64,000 nucleotides of DNA from Halobacillus fulvus (GCA_004078665.1 SCFO01000002.1:62001-126000); one strand, 5' to 3'; positions 15,650-24,555 are shown, numbered from the stretch's first letter. Program-made: numbers and translations. Notes: generated by a model from the sequence alone, not told the origin.

Positions 15650-15678
15650 TTGCAAAACGACATAAGTGTCGATATAAT
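15650..15678 (+). promoter_or_regulatory. Promoter of the MFS-tetR operon with operator O1
   Basis: TTGCAA (15650-15655), 17 bp, TATAAT (15673-15678). The spacer holds CGACA-TAAG-TGTCG (15658-15671), so a bound repressor would block RNA polymerase. Confidence 0.85.
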
Positions 15679-15688
15679 GAAATTAATA

Positions 15689-15710
15689 AAAACGACATAA
15701 GTGTCGTTTT
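15689..15710. promoter_or_regulatory. Operator O2 for the MFS-tetR operon
   Basis: AAAACGACA-TAAG-TGTCGTTTT, nine-base perfect arms. Repeats the core of O1 31 bp downstream, just past the probable transcription start. Confidence 0.85.
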
Positions 15711-15727
15711 GGGGAGGGGCAAAAGAA

Positions 15728-16996
15728 ATGAAGCGGTTACTAAAGAATAAAGGGTACCTTACGTTAATGGGGGCACAGGCTATTTCAAGCATTGGGGATT
15801 GGCTGAGCATTGTCGCGATCATTACGCTCGTCGGGCTGAAATGGAACGCATCACCTCTAGAAGTATCTCTCGTCATTCTCTGTCTTGCGATTCCTATGGC
15901 ATTACTTGGACCTGTAGCAGGGATCGTCGCTGATCGTTTCAACCGCAAATGGCTGATGATTGTTTCGGATGTTGTGAGAGCAGGGCTGATTCTTTTGCTT
16001 ACCATCGTCACTGAGCTGTGGATGGTATACGCGATCCTGCTTTCTGTCGGGATATTCTCTTCGGTCTTTATTCCGGCGAAGAACGGGAAGCTGAAAGAGC
16101 TCGTTGATACAGAAGATATGAAGGGAGCCATGTCCCTGACCTCCGTCATTGATTCGTCAACCAAAATTCTCGGGCCGCTGATCAGTGGTTTGCTTGTTAC
16201 AGTGATGGGAGCTCAAATGGTCTTTCTCATCGATTCGGGAACGTTCCTTTTATCCGCTTTACTCCTTTTGTTCCTACCGAAGACGACGGCTCAAAAAGAA
16301 AAGGAAGAGAAACCAGCACAACAAAAGACCTCCTTCAAACGGGAATTGATTCTTGGGGCGCGCTTCATTCAATCCAGCCGGTTCATGATGACAGGGTTGC
16401 TTTTACTAGGACTAAGCCTTTTGATTCTACAGCTCGCAGATTCCCAAATTATCGTCCTCATCAGAGAGCTGACGTACGCTTCACCTGATTTGTTCGGGTA
16501 TGTGGTCACGGCGTCCGGAGCTGGAATGTTCCTCGCTGGTGTGCTTTTGACGAAAAAAACGGATTACCGTGCATTCCCGCTAATGCTTTCAGGGGTTTGT
16601 GGGATCGGTTTGAGCTTCGGTATAATGGGGGTATTCACGAATTATGATTTCAGTTATTCGATCCTATGGGCGACGCTTCTAGGTTTTGTTGCCGGCTTTT
16701 CTGCCAGTCTGATTTTCGTTCCGTTTCAGGCGTCTGTCCAGGTAGAAACTCCGGTGCATATGACGGGGAGAGTCTTTGGAGTGATCAACAGTGTAACGAC
16801 GACAGCAACAATTATTGGACCACTACTCGGCGGGCTTTTGTCCACGGTGTTTGGTGTCATTCCGACCTTTATAACCAGCGCTTCATTACTTGTCTTGGTC
16901 TCTCTGATCGGATGGCTAGTCAAATCGAAAATAGAACGGGGGAATGCTGATGTCACCACGGGTGAGCGAGGAGCATCTGAAGCAACGTCGGGCTAG
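15728..16996 (+). CDS. MFS efflux transporter, 422 aa
   Basis: Twelve-segment major facilitator protein. The N-terminus (YLTLMGAQAISSIGDWLSIVA) and the loop GIVADRFNRKW (motif A form) are typical of the MFS_3/enterobactin-exporter-like branch used for drug and macrolide efflux. ATG 15728 lies eight bases after GGGAGGGG. The last 47 bp overlap the start of the TetR gene. Two operator copies in the promoter indicate repression by that TetR and induction by a substrate, which is not known. Confidence 0.92.
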   Translation: MKRLLKNKGYLTLMGAQAISSIGDWLSIVAIITLVGLKWNASPLEVSLVILCLAIPMALLGPVAGIVADRFNRKWLMIVSDVVRAGLILLLTIVTELWMVYAILLSVGIFSSVFIPAKNGKLKELVDTEDMKGAMSLTSVIDSSTKILGPLISGLLVTVMGAQMVFLIDSGTFLLSALLLLFLPKTTAQKEKEEKPAQQKTSFKRELILGARFIQSSRFMMTGLLLLGLSLLILQLADSQIIVLIRELTYASPDLFGYVVTASGAGMFLAGVLLTKKTDYRAFPLMLSGVCGIGLSFGIMGVFTNYDFSYSILWATLLGFVAGFSASLIFVPFQASVQVETPVHMTGRVFGVINSVTTTATIIGPLLGGLLSTVFGVIPTFITSASLLVLVSLIGWLVKSKIERGNADVTTGERGASEATSG

Positions 16997-17579
16997 CATT
17001 TTAAAGGCAGCGACCGGCGTTTTTATTGAACACGGATATGAAAAAACGACGATGAAGCATGTGATGGACGCTGCCGGCGTCAGTCGTGGGGGTCTTTATC
17101 AGTATTTTTCCAATAAAGAGGACCTGTTCGAAGCGATTCTGGAAGAGGGGCTGAATGAAGAGGCGGAGCAGTCATTGGCCTCTTTGAAAAAGTCGTCAAC
17201 GTCCTACTGGCACCTCTTGATGCAAATCATCTTTGGTGAAGATGCTACGCCTGATACCAATATGGATCCGTTGGCACCAAGTAAACTCGAATTTTTCATC
17301 ACCGGACGAAACGATGAGCGGCGTCGGGCATACGGAGAGAGGCGTTATGAAATGGGTTTGAAAATTTACGCCGATATCATAAAAGAGGGGCAGCAAGCTG
17401 GTGAATTCCGAACGACTCATCATGCTGACACGATTGCGCGTTCCATCATTACGTTCATCGACGGTCTGGCGCTCGACCATGCTATCCTTCCAGAAGAAAA
17501 GGTGCGTTTGAAAGAACAGTCGGAGCTTTTTGTCCAATATTTGAACTATGCCTTGATTGGTGCAGATTCTTCCTCCTGA
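16950..17579 (+). CDS. TetR family repressor, 209 aa
   Basis: Helix-turn-helix with the classical sequence YEKTTMKHVMDAAGVSRGGL followed by YQYFSNKEDLFEAIL, then a helical C-terminal domain resembling those of YfiR-like regulators. Start 16950 has GGGGGA six bases upstream; ATG 16944 is too close to it. It overlaps the MFS gene by 47 bp and should repress the operon through the two CGACA-N4-TGTCG sites at 15658 and 15689. Confidence 0.92.
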   Translation: MSPRVSEEHLKQRRASILKAATGVFIEHGYEKTTMKHVMDAAGVSRGGLYQYFSNKEDLFEAILEEGLNEEAEQSLASLKKSSTSYWHLLMQIIFGEDATPDTNMDPLAPSKLEFFITGRNDERRRAYGERRYEMGLKIYADIIKEGQQAGEFRTTHHADTIARSIITFIDGLALDHAILPEEKVRLKEQSELFVQYLNYALIGADSSS

Positions 17580-17584
17580 ACTAA

Positions 17585-17612
17585 TGAAAACGTTTACTTT
17601 AAATGTTACAAT
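17585..17612 (+). promoter_or_regulatory. CcpA cre site and promoter of the Usp gene
   Basis: TGAAAACGTTTACT (17585-17598) matches the cre consensus TGWAARCGYTWNCW at every position. It overlaps a weak -35 (ATGAAA, 17584-17589) set 17 bp before TACAAT (17607-17612), the position of a repressing site. Confidence 0.7.
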
Positions 17613-17654
17613 GGAAGTATGAAAGGTTCACTATAACAGACAGGAGGGGTTCCG

Positions 17655-18089
17655 ATGACTATCAAAATCCTCGTCGCGTATGATGGCAGTGAGCTAAGCA
17701 AAAAAGCCATTGAAGAAGTGAAGAAGCAAGCTGTAGAAGCTGAGGAAAAAGAAGTGCACATCGTCTCAGTCGTTCAGCCGACCGGCCCCGCCACACAGCC
17801 CGCAATCTCCAGGCAAATGGGAGAGGAAATGGCTGAAAAGTACGCTGGAGAGCTGGAGGGAATCAAACAGCAGCTTGGAGAAGACCAAGGTACGGTTGTA
17901 ACGAAAGTATTGGTTGGAGAAATGGAGCGTAACCCTGGCCAGAATATTTGCAAGTATGCAGAGGAACAAGGAGCAGACCTGATCATTATCGGAAGTCGCG
18001 GTTTCGGTAACGTGAAACGGATTCTGCTCGGAAGTGTCTCAAGCAACGTCGTCCAGCACGCCACATGTCCAGTTTTAGTGATGAAATAG
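17655..18089 (+). CDS. Universal stress protein (UspA family), 144 aa
   Basis: Single Usp domain: ILVAYDGSELSKKA at the start and the ATP-binding motif GSRGFGNVKRILLGSVS at the end, with GSVSSNVVQHATCPVLV completing the fold. Presence of the G-2x-G-9x-GS motif suggests an ATP-binding type. ATG 17655 follows CAGGAGGGG. Own promoter with a cre site, own terminator. Confidence 0.95.
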   Translation: MTIKILVAYDGSELSKKAIEEVKKQAVEAEEKEVHIVSVVQPTGPATQPAISRQMGEEMAEKYAGELEGIKQQLGEDQGTVVTKVLVGEMERNPGQNICKYAEEQGADLIIIGSRGFGNVKRILLGSVSSNVVQHATCPVLVMK

Positions 18090-18096
18090 AACGCCA

Positions 18097-18132
18097 AAGC
18101 CTCTTTCCCACTGAGGAGAGAGGCTTTTTTTG
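18097..18132 (+). terminator. Terminator of the Usp gene
   Basis: AAGCCTCT/AGAGGCTT stem with additional inner pairs and a seven-T tail. Confidence 0.85.
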
Positions 18133-18167
18133 TGTGAAAAAGTGGAAGCGTTTCACGTGGAACATCG

Positions 18168-18197
18168 GGGACAGTCGGGGACGGTTCTGCCTGTCCC
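18168..18197. repeat. Dispersed repeat, single forward copy
   Basis: GGGACAGTCGGGGACGG to GCCTGTCCC, between the Usp terminator and the mqo promoter. Confidence 0.9.
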
Positions 18198-18219
18198 ACC
18201 CAAACCTATTTGTAATTTT

Positions 18220-18248
18220 TCAACAATTGAAAGCGTTTGTGATATGAT
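18220..18248 (+). promoter_or_regulatory. Probable mqo promoter with cre-like site
   Basis: TCAACA (18220-18225), 17 bp, TATGAT (18243-18248). TGAAAGCGTTTGTG (18228-18241) in the spacer matches the cre consensus at 12 of 14 positions, which would give glucose repression. Confidence 0.5.
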
Positions 18249-18336
18249 AGAGAAAGAGAAAAAAACGTTCCTGAAGGCAGCTTGTTGGAAGACATCAAAG
18301 CAGGAACATATAAAAACAGGGATAAGGAAGGATTTC

Positions 18337-19848
18337 ATGAGCAGTCTACCTAAAAACACAGATGTGATCCTGATTGGCGCGGGAGTCATGAGCGCAACTT
18401 TGGGATCGTTGCTGAAAGAATTGGCACCAGAGTGGGAAGTCAAAGTTTTTGAGAAATTAGACAGTGCAGGCAAGGAAAGCTCGAATGAATGGAATAACGC
18501 CGGAACCGGACACTCGGCCTTGTGCGAATTGAACTATACATCGGAACAGCCGGATGGTTCGATCGATATCAGCAAAGCCGTCAAGATCAACGAGCAGTTT
18601 CAGCTTTCCAGACAGTTTTGGTCCTATCTAGTCAATCGTAAACGCATCGAGAATTCGCAGGACTTCATCATGCCGCTGCCTCATATGAGTTTTGTCCGTG
18701 GAGAAGCGAATATCCATTTTCTGAAAAAGAGATATGAAGCACTGACCCAAAGCCCTCTGTTTGAAGGGATGGAGTTTACCCAGGATCCGGAAACGTTGGA
18801 AAAATGGATTCCGCTGATTATGGAAGGGCGAACAGACGAAGAAACGGTCGCTGCAACGAAGATTGATTCCGGAACGGATGTTAACTTCGGGGCGCTGACA
18901 CGTAAACTTTTCGATCACCTAAAAACCGAAAACGTCGAGGTCAACTATAACCACAGCGTCGAGGACATTAAGCGTACTGAAGACGGTCTTTGGGAAGTAA
19001 GAGTCCACGACCATACAAATGAAAGAATTGAATACCATACGTCGAAATTCATTTTTATCGGAGCAGGGGGCGGAAGTCTGCCGTTGCTTCAGAAAACAGG
19101 GATTCCTGAATCTAGACAGATCGGAGGCTTCCCGGTCAGTGGACTGTTCATGGTCTGCAACAATCAGGAGGTCGTCGAACGTCATGGAGCCAAGGTATAC
19201 GGAAAAGCCAAAGTCGGCGCGCCGCCTATGTCCGTTCCGCACCTCGACACGCGCTATATCGATCAGAAAAAGACACTCCTCTTCGGACCGTTCGCCGGCT
19301 TTTCGCCGAAGTTTTTGAAAACGGGATCGAAAGCGGATCTGTTTGGCTCCATCAAGCCGAATAACGTGTTTACGATGCTTGCTGCCGGCATGAAAGAGAT
19401 GCCACTGACGAAGTATTTGATCGAGCAAGTCGTCCAGACTCATGAACAAAGAATGGAAGAACTACGCGAGTTTATCCCAGACGCGAAGAGTGAAGACTGG
19501 GAAATCGTCGAAGCCGGCCAGCGTGTGCAGGTCATTAAGGATACAGAGGATAAAGGTAAAGGAACACTTCAGTTCGGTACCGAAGTCGTCAGCTCATCCG
19601 ATGGATCCGTTGCTGCCCTGCTTGGAGCTTCTCCAGGAGCATCGACAGCGGTCCACGTTATGCTCGAAGTGATGGAACGCTGCTTCCCAGAACAAATGCC
19701 TGAATGGGAAGCGAAAATCAAAGAAATGGTCCCATCCTATGGTGAATCGCTTAGCGAAAACGCCGAGCTATTCCGCAAAATCCATAAAGAGACAGCCGAA
19801 ACGCTCGGACTCGACCCTGGATTCGAAAAAGAAAAAGTCCTAGGATAA
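18337..19848 (+). CDS. mqo: Malate:quinone oxidoreductase
   Basis: Membrane-associated FAD enzyme that oxidises L-malate to oxaloacetate and passes electrons to the quinone pool. 503 aa, the usual length. N-terminal dinucleotide fold [17 protein letters not shown], then [31 protein letters not shown], here cited as its halves [18 protein letters not shown] and ALCELNYT, which are diagnostic for Mqo. ATG 18337 follows AAGGAAGGATTTC; an earlier open frame from 18130 passes through a dispersed repeat and is not coding. Own terminator at 19851. Confidence 0.97.
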   Translation: MSSLPKNTDVILIGAGVMSATLGSLLKELAPEWEVKVFEKLDSAGKESSNEWNNAGTGHSALCELNYTSEQPDGSIDISKAVKINEQFQLSRQFWSYLVNRKRIENSQDFIMPLPHMSFVRGEANIHFLKKRYEALTQSPLFEGMEFTQDPETLEKWIPLIMEGRTDEETVAATKIDSGTDVNFGALTRKLFDHLKTENVEVNYNHSVEDIKRTEDGLWEVRVHDHTNERIEYHTSKFIFIGAGGGSLPLLQKTGIPESRQIGGFPVSGLFMVCNNQEVVERHGAKVYGKAKVGAPPMSVPHLDTRYIDQKKTLLFGPFAGFSPKFLKTGSKADLFGSIKPNNVFTMLAAGMKEMPLTKYLIEQVVQTHEQRMEELREFIPDAKSEDWEIVEAGQRVQVIKDTEDKGKGTLQFGTEVVSSSDGSVAALLGASPGASTAVHVMLEVMERCFPEQMPEWEAKIKEMVPSYGESLSENAELFRKIHKETAETLGLDPGFEKEKVLG

Positions 19849-19850
19849 CG

Positions 19851-19887
19851 AAAAGCACAGGAGTTTAGGTCTCCTGTGCTTTTTTTG
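19851..19887 (+). terminator. Terminator of mqo
   Basis: Perfect 13-bp stem AAAAGCACAGGAG/CTCCTGTGCTTTT with a T run. Confidence 0.92.
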
Positions 19888-19913
19888 TGGTGGGTGGGAA
19901 GATCAGGTGGTGC

Positions 19914-19978
19914 GGGACAGTTGGGGACGGTTCTCAGCGTCCCACACTGGGACAGGCAGAACCGTCCCCAACTGTCCT
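19914..19978. repeat. Inverted pair of dispersed repeats (5-nt centre)
   Basis: Forward copy 19914-19943 (CTCAGCGTCCC end), spacer ACACT, reverse copy 19949-19978 (GGGACAGGCAG start). The two are of different subtypes, so the inner ends of the hairpin do not pair. Confidence 0.9.
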
Positions 19979-20054
19979 ACTCTTTCCATAGGTTTTATCC
20001 CATCCCCATACGGATATACAATATTATACTTTTCGAATGGAGGATGACCCATAT

Positions 20055-21041
20055 ATGAAATCACTGGAAAATGCGTTGAAGCATAGAGTCGGACTCGGTA
20101 CGGCTCCGCTCGGCAATATGTTCAGGGAGGTACCGGAAGAGGAGGCGCGTGAGACAATCCAGACTGCATGGGATCAGGGTGTGCGCTACTTTGATACGGC
20201 GCCTTTTTATGGAGCTGGTCTAGCGGAAATGCGTCTTGGTCACGTGCTTTCGAATTACGATAGAGACGAGTATGTTCTGAGTACGAAGGTCGGTCGGTAC
20301 ATTACAGAGGAAGCTGAAGAAAAAGAAGGACTGTTTTCCGATGCCAGAAAAAATAAAGTCATCACGGACTATACGGAGGATGCGACCAAGCGCTCGATCG
20401 AACAGAGTCTTGAGCGTTTGAAGACAGATCGCCTTGATATTGTGTTTGTCCATGACGTTTCTCCTGATTTTCATGGGGACGAATGGGTGGCGAAATTCGA
20501 TGAGGCGAGAAAAGGAGCTTTCCGCGTCTTGAGTCAGCTTCGAGAAGAGGGGGTCATCAAGTCGTGGGGGCTCGGGGTCAATACGACCGAGCCGATCGAA
20601 CTTGCGATGGAGCTTGAGGAAACGAAGCCTGATGTCTGCTTATCAGCGACACAATACACGTTGCTCCAGCACGAAAGAGCGCTACAGCGAATGCTTCCGA
20701 CGGCGGAAAAAGAGCATGTAGACATCGTCGTAGGTAGTCCTTACAACTCCGGGGTGCTCCTAGGCGGCGACCACTATAACTATGCAAAAGCAGGCAAGGA
20801 CATTCTTGATCATGTGAACAAGCTGAACGAGATTGCCCAAAAATATAAGGTCAGTTTGAAAGCTGCTGCTTTACAGTTTTCCACTGCTCATCCAGCTGTT
20901 AAATCGGTCATTCCAGGCTCCACACGTCCAGACAGGATCAAGGAAGACCTGGCGATGATTCAAACAGATATTCCGAAAGAGTTTTGGCAGGATCTTGTTG
21001 ATCGCGGTTTTGTGTCTCAGCATGCACCACTGCCCAATTGA
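20055..21041 (+). CDS. Aldo/keto reductase, aldose dehydrogenase branch
   Basis: 328 aa, NAD(P)-dependent TIM-barrel oxidoreductase. Catalytic tetrad visible: Asp and Tyr in YFDTAPFYGAGLAEMRLG, Lys in VLSTKVGRY, His in LDIVFVHDVS; cofactor-binding end VIPGSTRPDRIKEDL. The sequence fits the branch annotated as D-threo-aldose 1-dehydrogenase, L-fucose or pyridoxal dehydrogenase. ATG 20055 is preferred over 20037 because GGAGG lies between them. Monocistronic with a strong shared terminator. Confidence 0.92.
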   Translation: MKSLENALKHRVGLGTAPLGNMFREVPEEEARETIQTAWDQGVRYFDTAPFYGAGLAEMRLGHVLSNYDRDEYVLSTKVGRYITEEAEEKEGLFSDARKNKVITDYTEDATKRSIEQSLERLKTDRLDIVFVHDVSPDFHGDEWVAKFDEARKGAFRVLSQLREEGVIKSWGLGVNTTEPIELAMELEETKPDVCLSATQYTLLQHERALQRMLPTAEKEHVDIVVGSPYNSGVLLGGDHYNYAKAGKDILDHVNKLNEIAQKYKVSLKAAALQFSTAHPAVKSVIPGSTRPDRIKEDLAMIQTDIPKEFWQDLVDRGFVSQHAPLPN

Positions 21042-21050
21042 AAAAGGATT

Positions 21051-21090
21051 AAAAAAGCCGGACTAACTTCAATAGTTAGTCCGGCTTTTT
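21051..21090. terminator. Bidirectional terminator between aldo/keto reductase and aldolase
   Basis: Perfect stem AAAAAGCCGGACTAAC/GTTAGTCCGGCTTTTT; serves both convergent genes. Confidence 0.95.
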
Positions 21091-21095
21091 GACCT

Positions 21096-21986
21096 TTATT
21101 TTTTATTCACAGAGGCGTCGTAAATGCTGTCGACCGCACCTTTCAAAGACCTATCAAACTCTTCATCTGACTGGTTCGCATTCAAATCAGAGGCGAGCGC
21201 ACGGGAGAAACTGGCGATGACGCCGTGGTTGTCCTTCAGCTTCTCATTCGCTTCCTCACGCGAGTACCCGCCTGACAGTGCCACTACTCGGACGACGCGC
21301 GGATGATCGGTCAACTCCTGATAAGCATTCGCCTTCGTTGGAATCGATAGCTTCAGCATGACATTTTGACCTTCGTTCAGCTGATTCAAATGCTTCAGAA
21401 TTTCTTTTTTCAAAATTTCTTCTGACTGTTCCTTGTCATCACTATGAATGTTGACCTCTGGCTCGATAATCGGAACAAGCCCGGCTGAAATGATTTGTTT
21501 TCCGATTTCAAACTGCTGATCGACGACAGCTTTGATTCCCTCAGGATTGGCTTCATGAACCACAGAACGCATTTTGGTCCCGAAGATATTGCGTTCATTC
21601 GCGCGACGGAGCGTCTCCTCAAGGTTATCAATCGGCTTCATTAACTGGACACCGTTTTCCTGTTCGGCTAGTCCCTTATCGACTTTAAGAAAAGGTACGA
21701 CTCCCTTACTGGCCAGATAATCACCAGTAAATTGCCCTTCAATCTCACGGTCCATCGTCTGTTCAAACAAAATCGCTCCGAGAATCCGGTCTGATCTGAA
21801 GGATGGGGAGGTGATGATCCGTGTGCGCATCTGGTGGACAAGGTCGAACATTTCATCATCATTACTATACGAATCTTCAGGAACACCATAAGCAGCCAGC
21901 GCTTTCGGCGTACTTCCACCGCTTTGGTCGAGGGCAGCGATGAAACCCGCATCGTTCTTCATCTTATCGAATTGCTCTTGATTCAT
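21096..21986 (-). CDS. fda: Fructose-bisphosphate aldolase, class I
   Basis: Glycolytic/gluconeogenic enzyme, Schiff-base (metal-independent) type, 296 aa. Hallmarks are [18 protein letters not shown] near the start, [34 protein letters not shown] and [17 protein letters not shown]. The class I form is common in staphylococci and halophilic bacilli alongside the zinc class II enzyme. ATG 21986 has AAAGGAG before it; an apparent 52-residue extension runs through a repeat pair and is rejected. Confidence 0.96.
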   Translation of the reverse strand: MNQEQFDKMKNDAGFIAALDQSGGSTPKALAAYGVPEDSYSNDDEMFDLVHQMRTRIITSPSFRSDRILGAILFEQTMDREIEGQFTGDYLASKGVVPFLKVDKGLAEQENGVQLMKPIDNLEETLRRANERNIFGTKMRSVVHEANPEGIKAVVDQQFEIGKQIISAGLVPIIEPEVNIHSDDKEQSEEILKKEILKHLNQLNEGQNVMLKLSIPTKANAYQELTDHPRVVRVVALSGGYSREEANEKLKDNHGVIASFSRALASDLNANQSDEEFDRSLKGAVDSIYDASVNKK

Positions 21987-22068
21987 ACATTTCACTCCTT
22001 TTTGGTAATCTGACAAATACCCATCTATACAGTTCCCATTATTCCCCTGGTTGTAACGTGAATTTGGC

Positions 22069-22133
22069 GGGACAGTTGGGGACGGTTCTGCCTGTCCCGT
22101 TGTGGGACGCTGAGAACCGTCCCCAACTGTCCC
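22069..22133. repeat. Inverted pair of dispersed repeats (5-nt centre)
   Basis: Forward copy 22069-22098 (GCCTGTCCC end), spacer GTTGT, reverse copy 22104-22133 (GGGACGCTGAG start). Lies between the leftward RDD gene terminator and the aldolase start. Confidence 0.92.
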
Positions 22134-22140
22134 GCTTAAC

Positions 22141-22173
22141 AAAAAAAGACCGGCTGAATTTCGGCCGGTCTTT
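22141..22173 (-). terminator. Terminator of the RDD gene
   Basis: Stem AAAGACCGGC/GCCGGTCTTT; leftward transcript ends in seven T. Confidence 0.88.
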
Positions 22174-22182
22174 CTATTTGTC

Positions 22183-22602
22183 TCATATACTACTTGAGCT
22201 CTGCTTATACACTACCTTCGTTCCGCCAATGAAATCATGGAGTGAGCGCTTATCTTCACGCAATCCAACCATGAACGCACTGACGATCAACCCGATTCCT
22301 AATGTCAGAACGTAAACAATTCCAGCAACGAAATAACGCATCACCATATTGAAAAAGCCAACATTGCTACCGTTTTTCTTAACGATACGAACGTTGAAAG
22401 CTCGTTTGCCGATTGTATAACCGCTCCAGAGAACCGGGAGAAGTATGTAATAAAGCAGATTTAAAAGGTCAGTTATATTGAATTCTTCATTATTGATCTC
22501 ACCGTGAACGAGTAATCCTATAACTAGAAATACAATAGCTGTAATAAACCCATCTAGTATATTCGCAATCAATCGAATCCAAAATCCAGCTGGTCTTTCC
22601 AT
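22183..22602 (-). CDS. RDD family membrane protein, 139 aa
   Basis: Begins [20 protein letters not shown], with the R...D spacing that names the family, and has four membrane segments with [19 protein letters not shown] in the central loop (the second family signature). RDD proteins include proposed Na+/H+ antiporter-like or transport accessory proteins; the exact role here is not known. ATG 22602 with GAGGAGGGG upstream. Own terminator. Confidence 0.9.
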   Translation of the reverse strand: MERPAGFWIRLIANILDGFITAIVFLVIGLLVHGEINNEEFNITDLLNLLYYILLPVLWSGYTIGKRAFNVRIVKKNGSNVGFFNMVMRYFVAGIVYVLTLGIGLIVSAFMVGLREDKRSLHDFIGGTKVVYKQSSSSI

Positions 22603-22674
22603 TCGTTTCCCCTCCTCATGTTGAAGTCTCTCTATATATTATACGAGTGAAGGCTTGTTAGGTTTCATGAAAGT

Positions 22675-22704
22675 GGGACACTGAGAACCGTCCCCGACTG
22701 TCCC
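22675..22704. repeat. Dispersed repeat, single reverse copy
   Basis: GGGACACTGAGAACCG to CGACTGTCCC, between the RDD and lipase genes. Confidence 0.9.
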
Positions 22705-22763
22705 GCTCACCCCCGGAAGCCCAACCATTACGCTCAACCCCCTACACCCGACCAACCAAACAA

Positions 22764-22795
22764 AACCCCGGATGCAATCTTTCGCATCCGGGGTT
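22764..22795 (-). terminator. Terminator of the lipase gene
   Basis: Perfect stem AACCCCGGATGC/GCATCCGGGGTT with a T-rich leftward tail. Confidence 0.9.
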
Positions 22796-22804
22796 AGATT
22801 TAAT

Positions 22805-24304
22805 TTATTGGAAATAAAGCTTCCCTTGGTCATCCACGTAAACTGTCTGCACAATCGTCCGGTTGAACTTTTCTTTCTTGTATTGCCCGGAAACATCAAG
22901 GGTCATATTGTAGACCCCTTCTCCAAGATTCGGAAGGTTATAGCTTTCTCCGTCCGCTTTTACACCGACGACTTTTTTCTGTTTCAGCTTGCCATTTTTA
23001 TAAAAATCAATCGTCATATCGGTTTTCAGCTTAAAGTCTTTGTTCTTAGACGTCACTTCGACGTTTCCGTTTTCCAGAGCCACTCCGATTAAGTCATTCA
23101 AAGTGCTGTCAAAGCTGGAGTGGAGGAGATAGTGTTCCGTGTTTGCCGAACTCGCTTCAATCATCCATTTTCCAGCCTGAGGGTGATCAACGGTGACGGT
23201 GTGGTGATACGCGCCATTGAAAAACTCAGTTTCATCAGCATGGACTTCAAAGTCGGTGCGTACTTTTTTATCAGGGGAAATGAGCGTTACTTGAGCGTCT
23301 TTCTGGTCGCTGATCCAGTCGAACGTCACACTTTGCGCGCCCGCCTCTACATCAATATGCTCTACAGCCTTCCCAGAATATTCTCCACCCCGGATGAAAT
23401 TCCCGACGCGCTTAGCTTCAGATTCGACACTCTGAGCCTTGAAGGAGGACATCGCATAGACTTGTTCGTTCAAGTAATTTTTGAAGACAGCAAAAGTGGA
23501 GGAACCCTCTTTGACAGTCGTATGGTTCCAGTCGCCTACTGCGATCTCTGTGGCGTATGGCAGGCGTGAGCTCGATACCGTTACAGCGCCATCATTGCTT
23601 CCGTATCCGCTCAAATACAATCCACCCCAATACAGCGCGCTGCCGAAGCTGCCCCATTTTGTTCCCCCGACTGTGTAAATCGGAGTCTGGTAAACATTCG
23701 GGTGGTTATCAGTCTGCGAACGGAAATAATCCATATATCCGGTTTGTAGAGAATAGGTCGCTTCATTTTTACTTCCTAAGATGCCGGCGAGCCACCCTGC
23801 CCAGCCGCTGTAAGCGAGATCCGCAAGCTCAGATCCGTAGTGAGGTGTCGACAGCGTAATCAGCCTTTCAATGTAAGGGTCTGCTCCGTAATGCACGAGC
23901 GCTGATTGCGTGTCAATGCCGCCTTTACTGTGCGCGACGACGACAACTTTTTCACCAAAGTGTTGGTAGATCTCTTGGACCTTTTGGGCTAAGAGCTGCC
24001 CGTTGGCCCACATACTCTTATCAGAATTCAAATCAATGAAGGACGTTTCGTAACCATTTTGAAAAGCGGTGGCGTACATATCATTATTGTTGTACCAAGT
24101 ATCAGAGGAACTGTTCAATCCGTGGACAAAAAGAATTGGATATTTGGAGTCGAGGACAGAACCGGGAGTCTCACCGTAATACCATTGACCCGGTGTTCCG
24201 GAGCTGCCGTCCTTGATCGAGCCTGCATATGTAGTGGCAGGAACGATCAGGCAAAAAGCGAGAAACAATACAAACCATGCTTTCAACTTTAACAAAAATC
24301 CCAT
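22805..24304 (-). CDS. Secreted lipase/esterase with C-terminal beta domains
   Basis: About 499 aa. Signal peptide (LKAWFVLFLAFCLIVPATTYA), then an alpha/beta hydrolase domain with oxyanion loop FVHGLNSSSDTWY, nucleophile VVAHSKGGIDTQ (AHSKGG in place of GHSxG), probable acid SGYGSNDGAV and His in GDWNHTTV. It matches the extracellular triacylglycerol lipase/PGAP1-like group. Residues 330-499 form beta-rich modules (VTFDWISDQKDAQVTLISP; HPQAGKWMIEA). ATG 24304 abuts AGAGGAG, so TTG 24295 may be the true start. Confidence 0.88.
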   Translation of the reverse strand: MGFLLKLKAWFVLFLAFCLIVPATTYAGSIKDGSSGTPGQWYYGETPGSVLDSKYPILFVHGLNSSSDTWYNNNDMYATAFQNGYETSFIDLNSDKSMWANGQLLAQKVQEIYQHFGEKVVVVAHSKGGIDTQSALVHYGADPYIERLITLSTPHYGSELADLAYSGWAGWLAGILGSKNEATYSLQTGYMDYFRSQTDNHPNVYQTPIYTVGGTKWGSFGSALYWGGLYLSGYGSNDGAVTVSSSRLPYATEIAVGDWNHTTVKEGSSTFAVFKNYLNEQVYAMSSFKAQSVESEAKRVGNFIRGGEYSGKAVEHIDVEAGAQSVTFDWISDQKDAQVTLISPDKKVRTDFEVHADETEFFNGAYHHTVTVDHPQAGKWMIEASSANTEHYLLHSSFDSTLNDLIGVALENGNVEVTSKNKDFKLKTDMTIDFYKNGKLKQKKVVGVKADGESYNLPNLGEGVYNMTLDVSGQYKKEKFNRTIVQTVYVDDQGKLYFQ

Positions 24305-24468
24305 CTCCTCTAGAAAAAGTTTTAGGGAGGTCATGGGGTATTCTAAGATGTTTCCCATTCCTATTATCGTATATTTAAAATGAATTTCCAGATGATTTAG
24401 AAAAATGAGGAAATAGAACGGGCTATTCGACAGTTTGAGCTATATCTTACTGAGCAGAAGGGAGGAGT

Positions 24469-24555
24469 GGGACAGTGAGAACCGTCCCCGACTGTCCCTA
24501 TCAACCCCGAAAAGCCTCCAACCCCGGGACAGTGAGAACCGTCCCCAACCGTCCC
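24469..24555. repeat. Two dispersed repeats in direct orientation
   Basis: Reverse-orientation copies at 24469-24498 and 24526-24555 separated by 27 nt; both begin GGGACAGTGAGAACCG. They are the last copies of the family in the window. Confidence 0.9.

Noticed and set aside
15568-16164. 198-codon open frame antisense to the MFS gene
   Set aside because: Covers the MFS promoter and operators on the opposite strand and has no ribosome site.
18130-18336. 69-residue N-terminal extension of Mqo
   Set aside because: It translates through a dispersed repeat and the mqo promoter; the family start with a ribosome site is at 18337.
21987-22142. 52-residue N-terminal extension of the class I aldolase
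   Set aside because: Translates a repeat copy; ATG 21986 has a good ribosome site and the family start.
7665-24555. CRISPR array
   Set aside because: Copies are 30 bp but occur in both orientations at irregular distances with genes between, and no cas genes are present.
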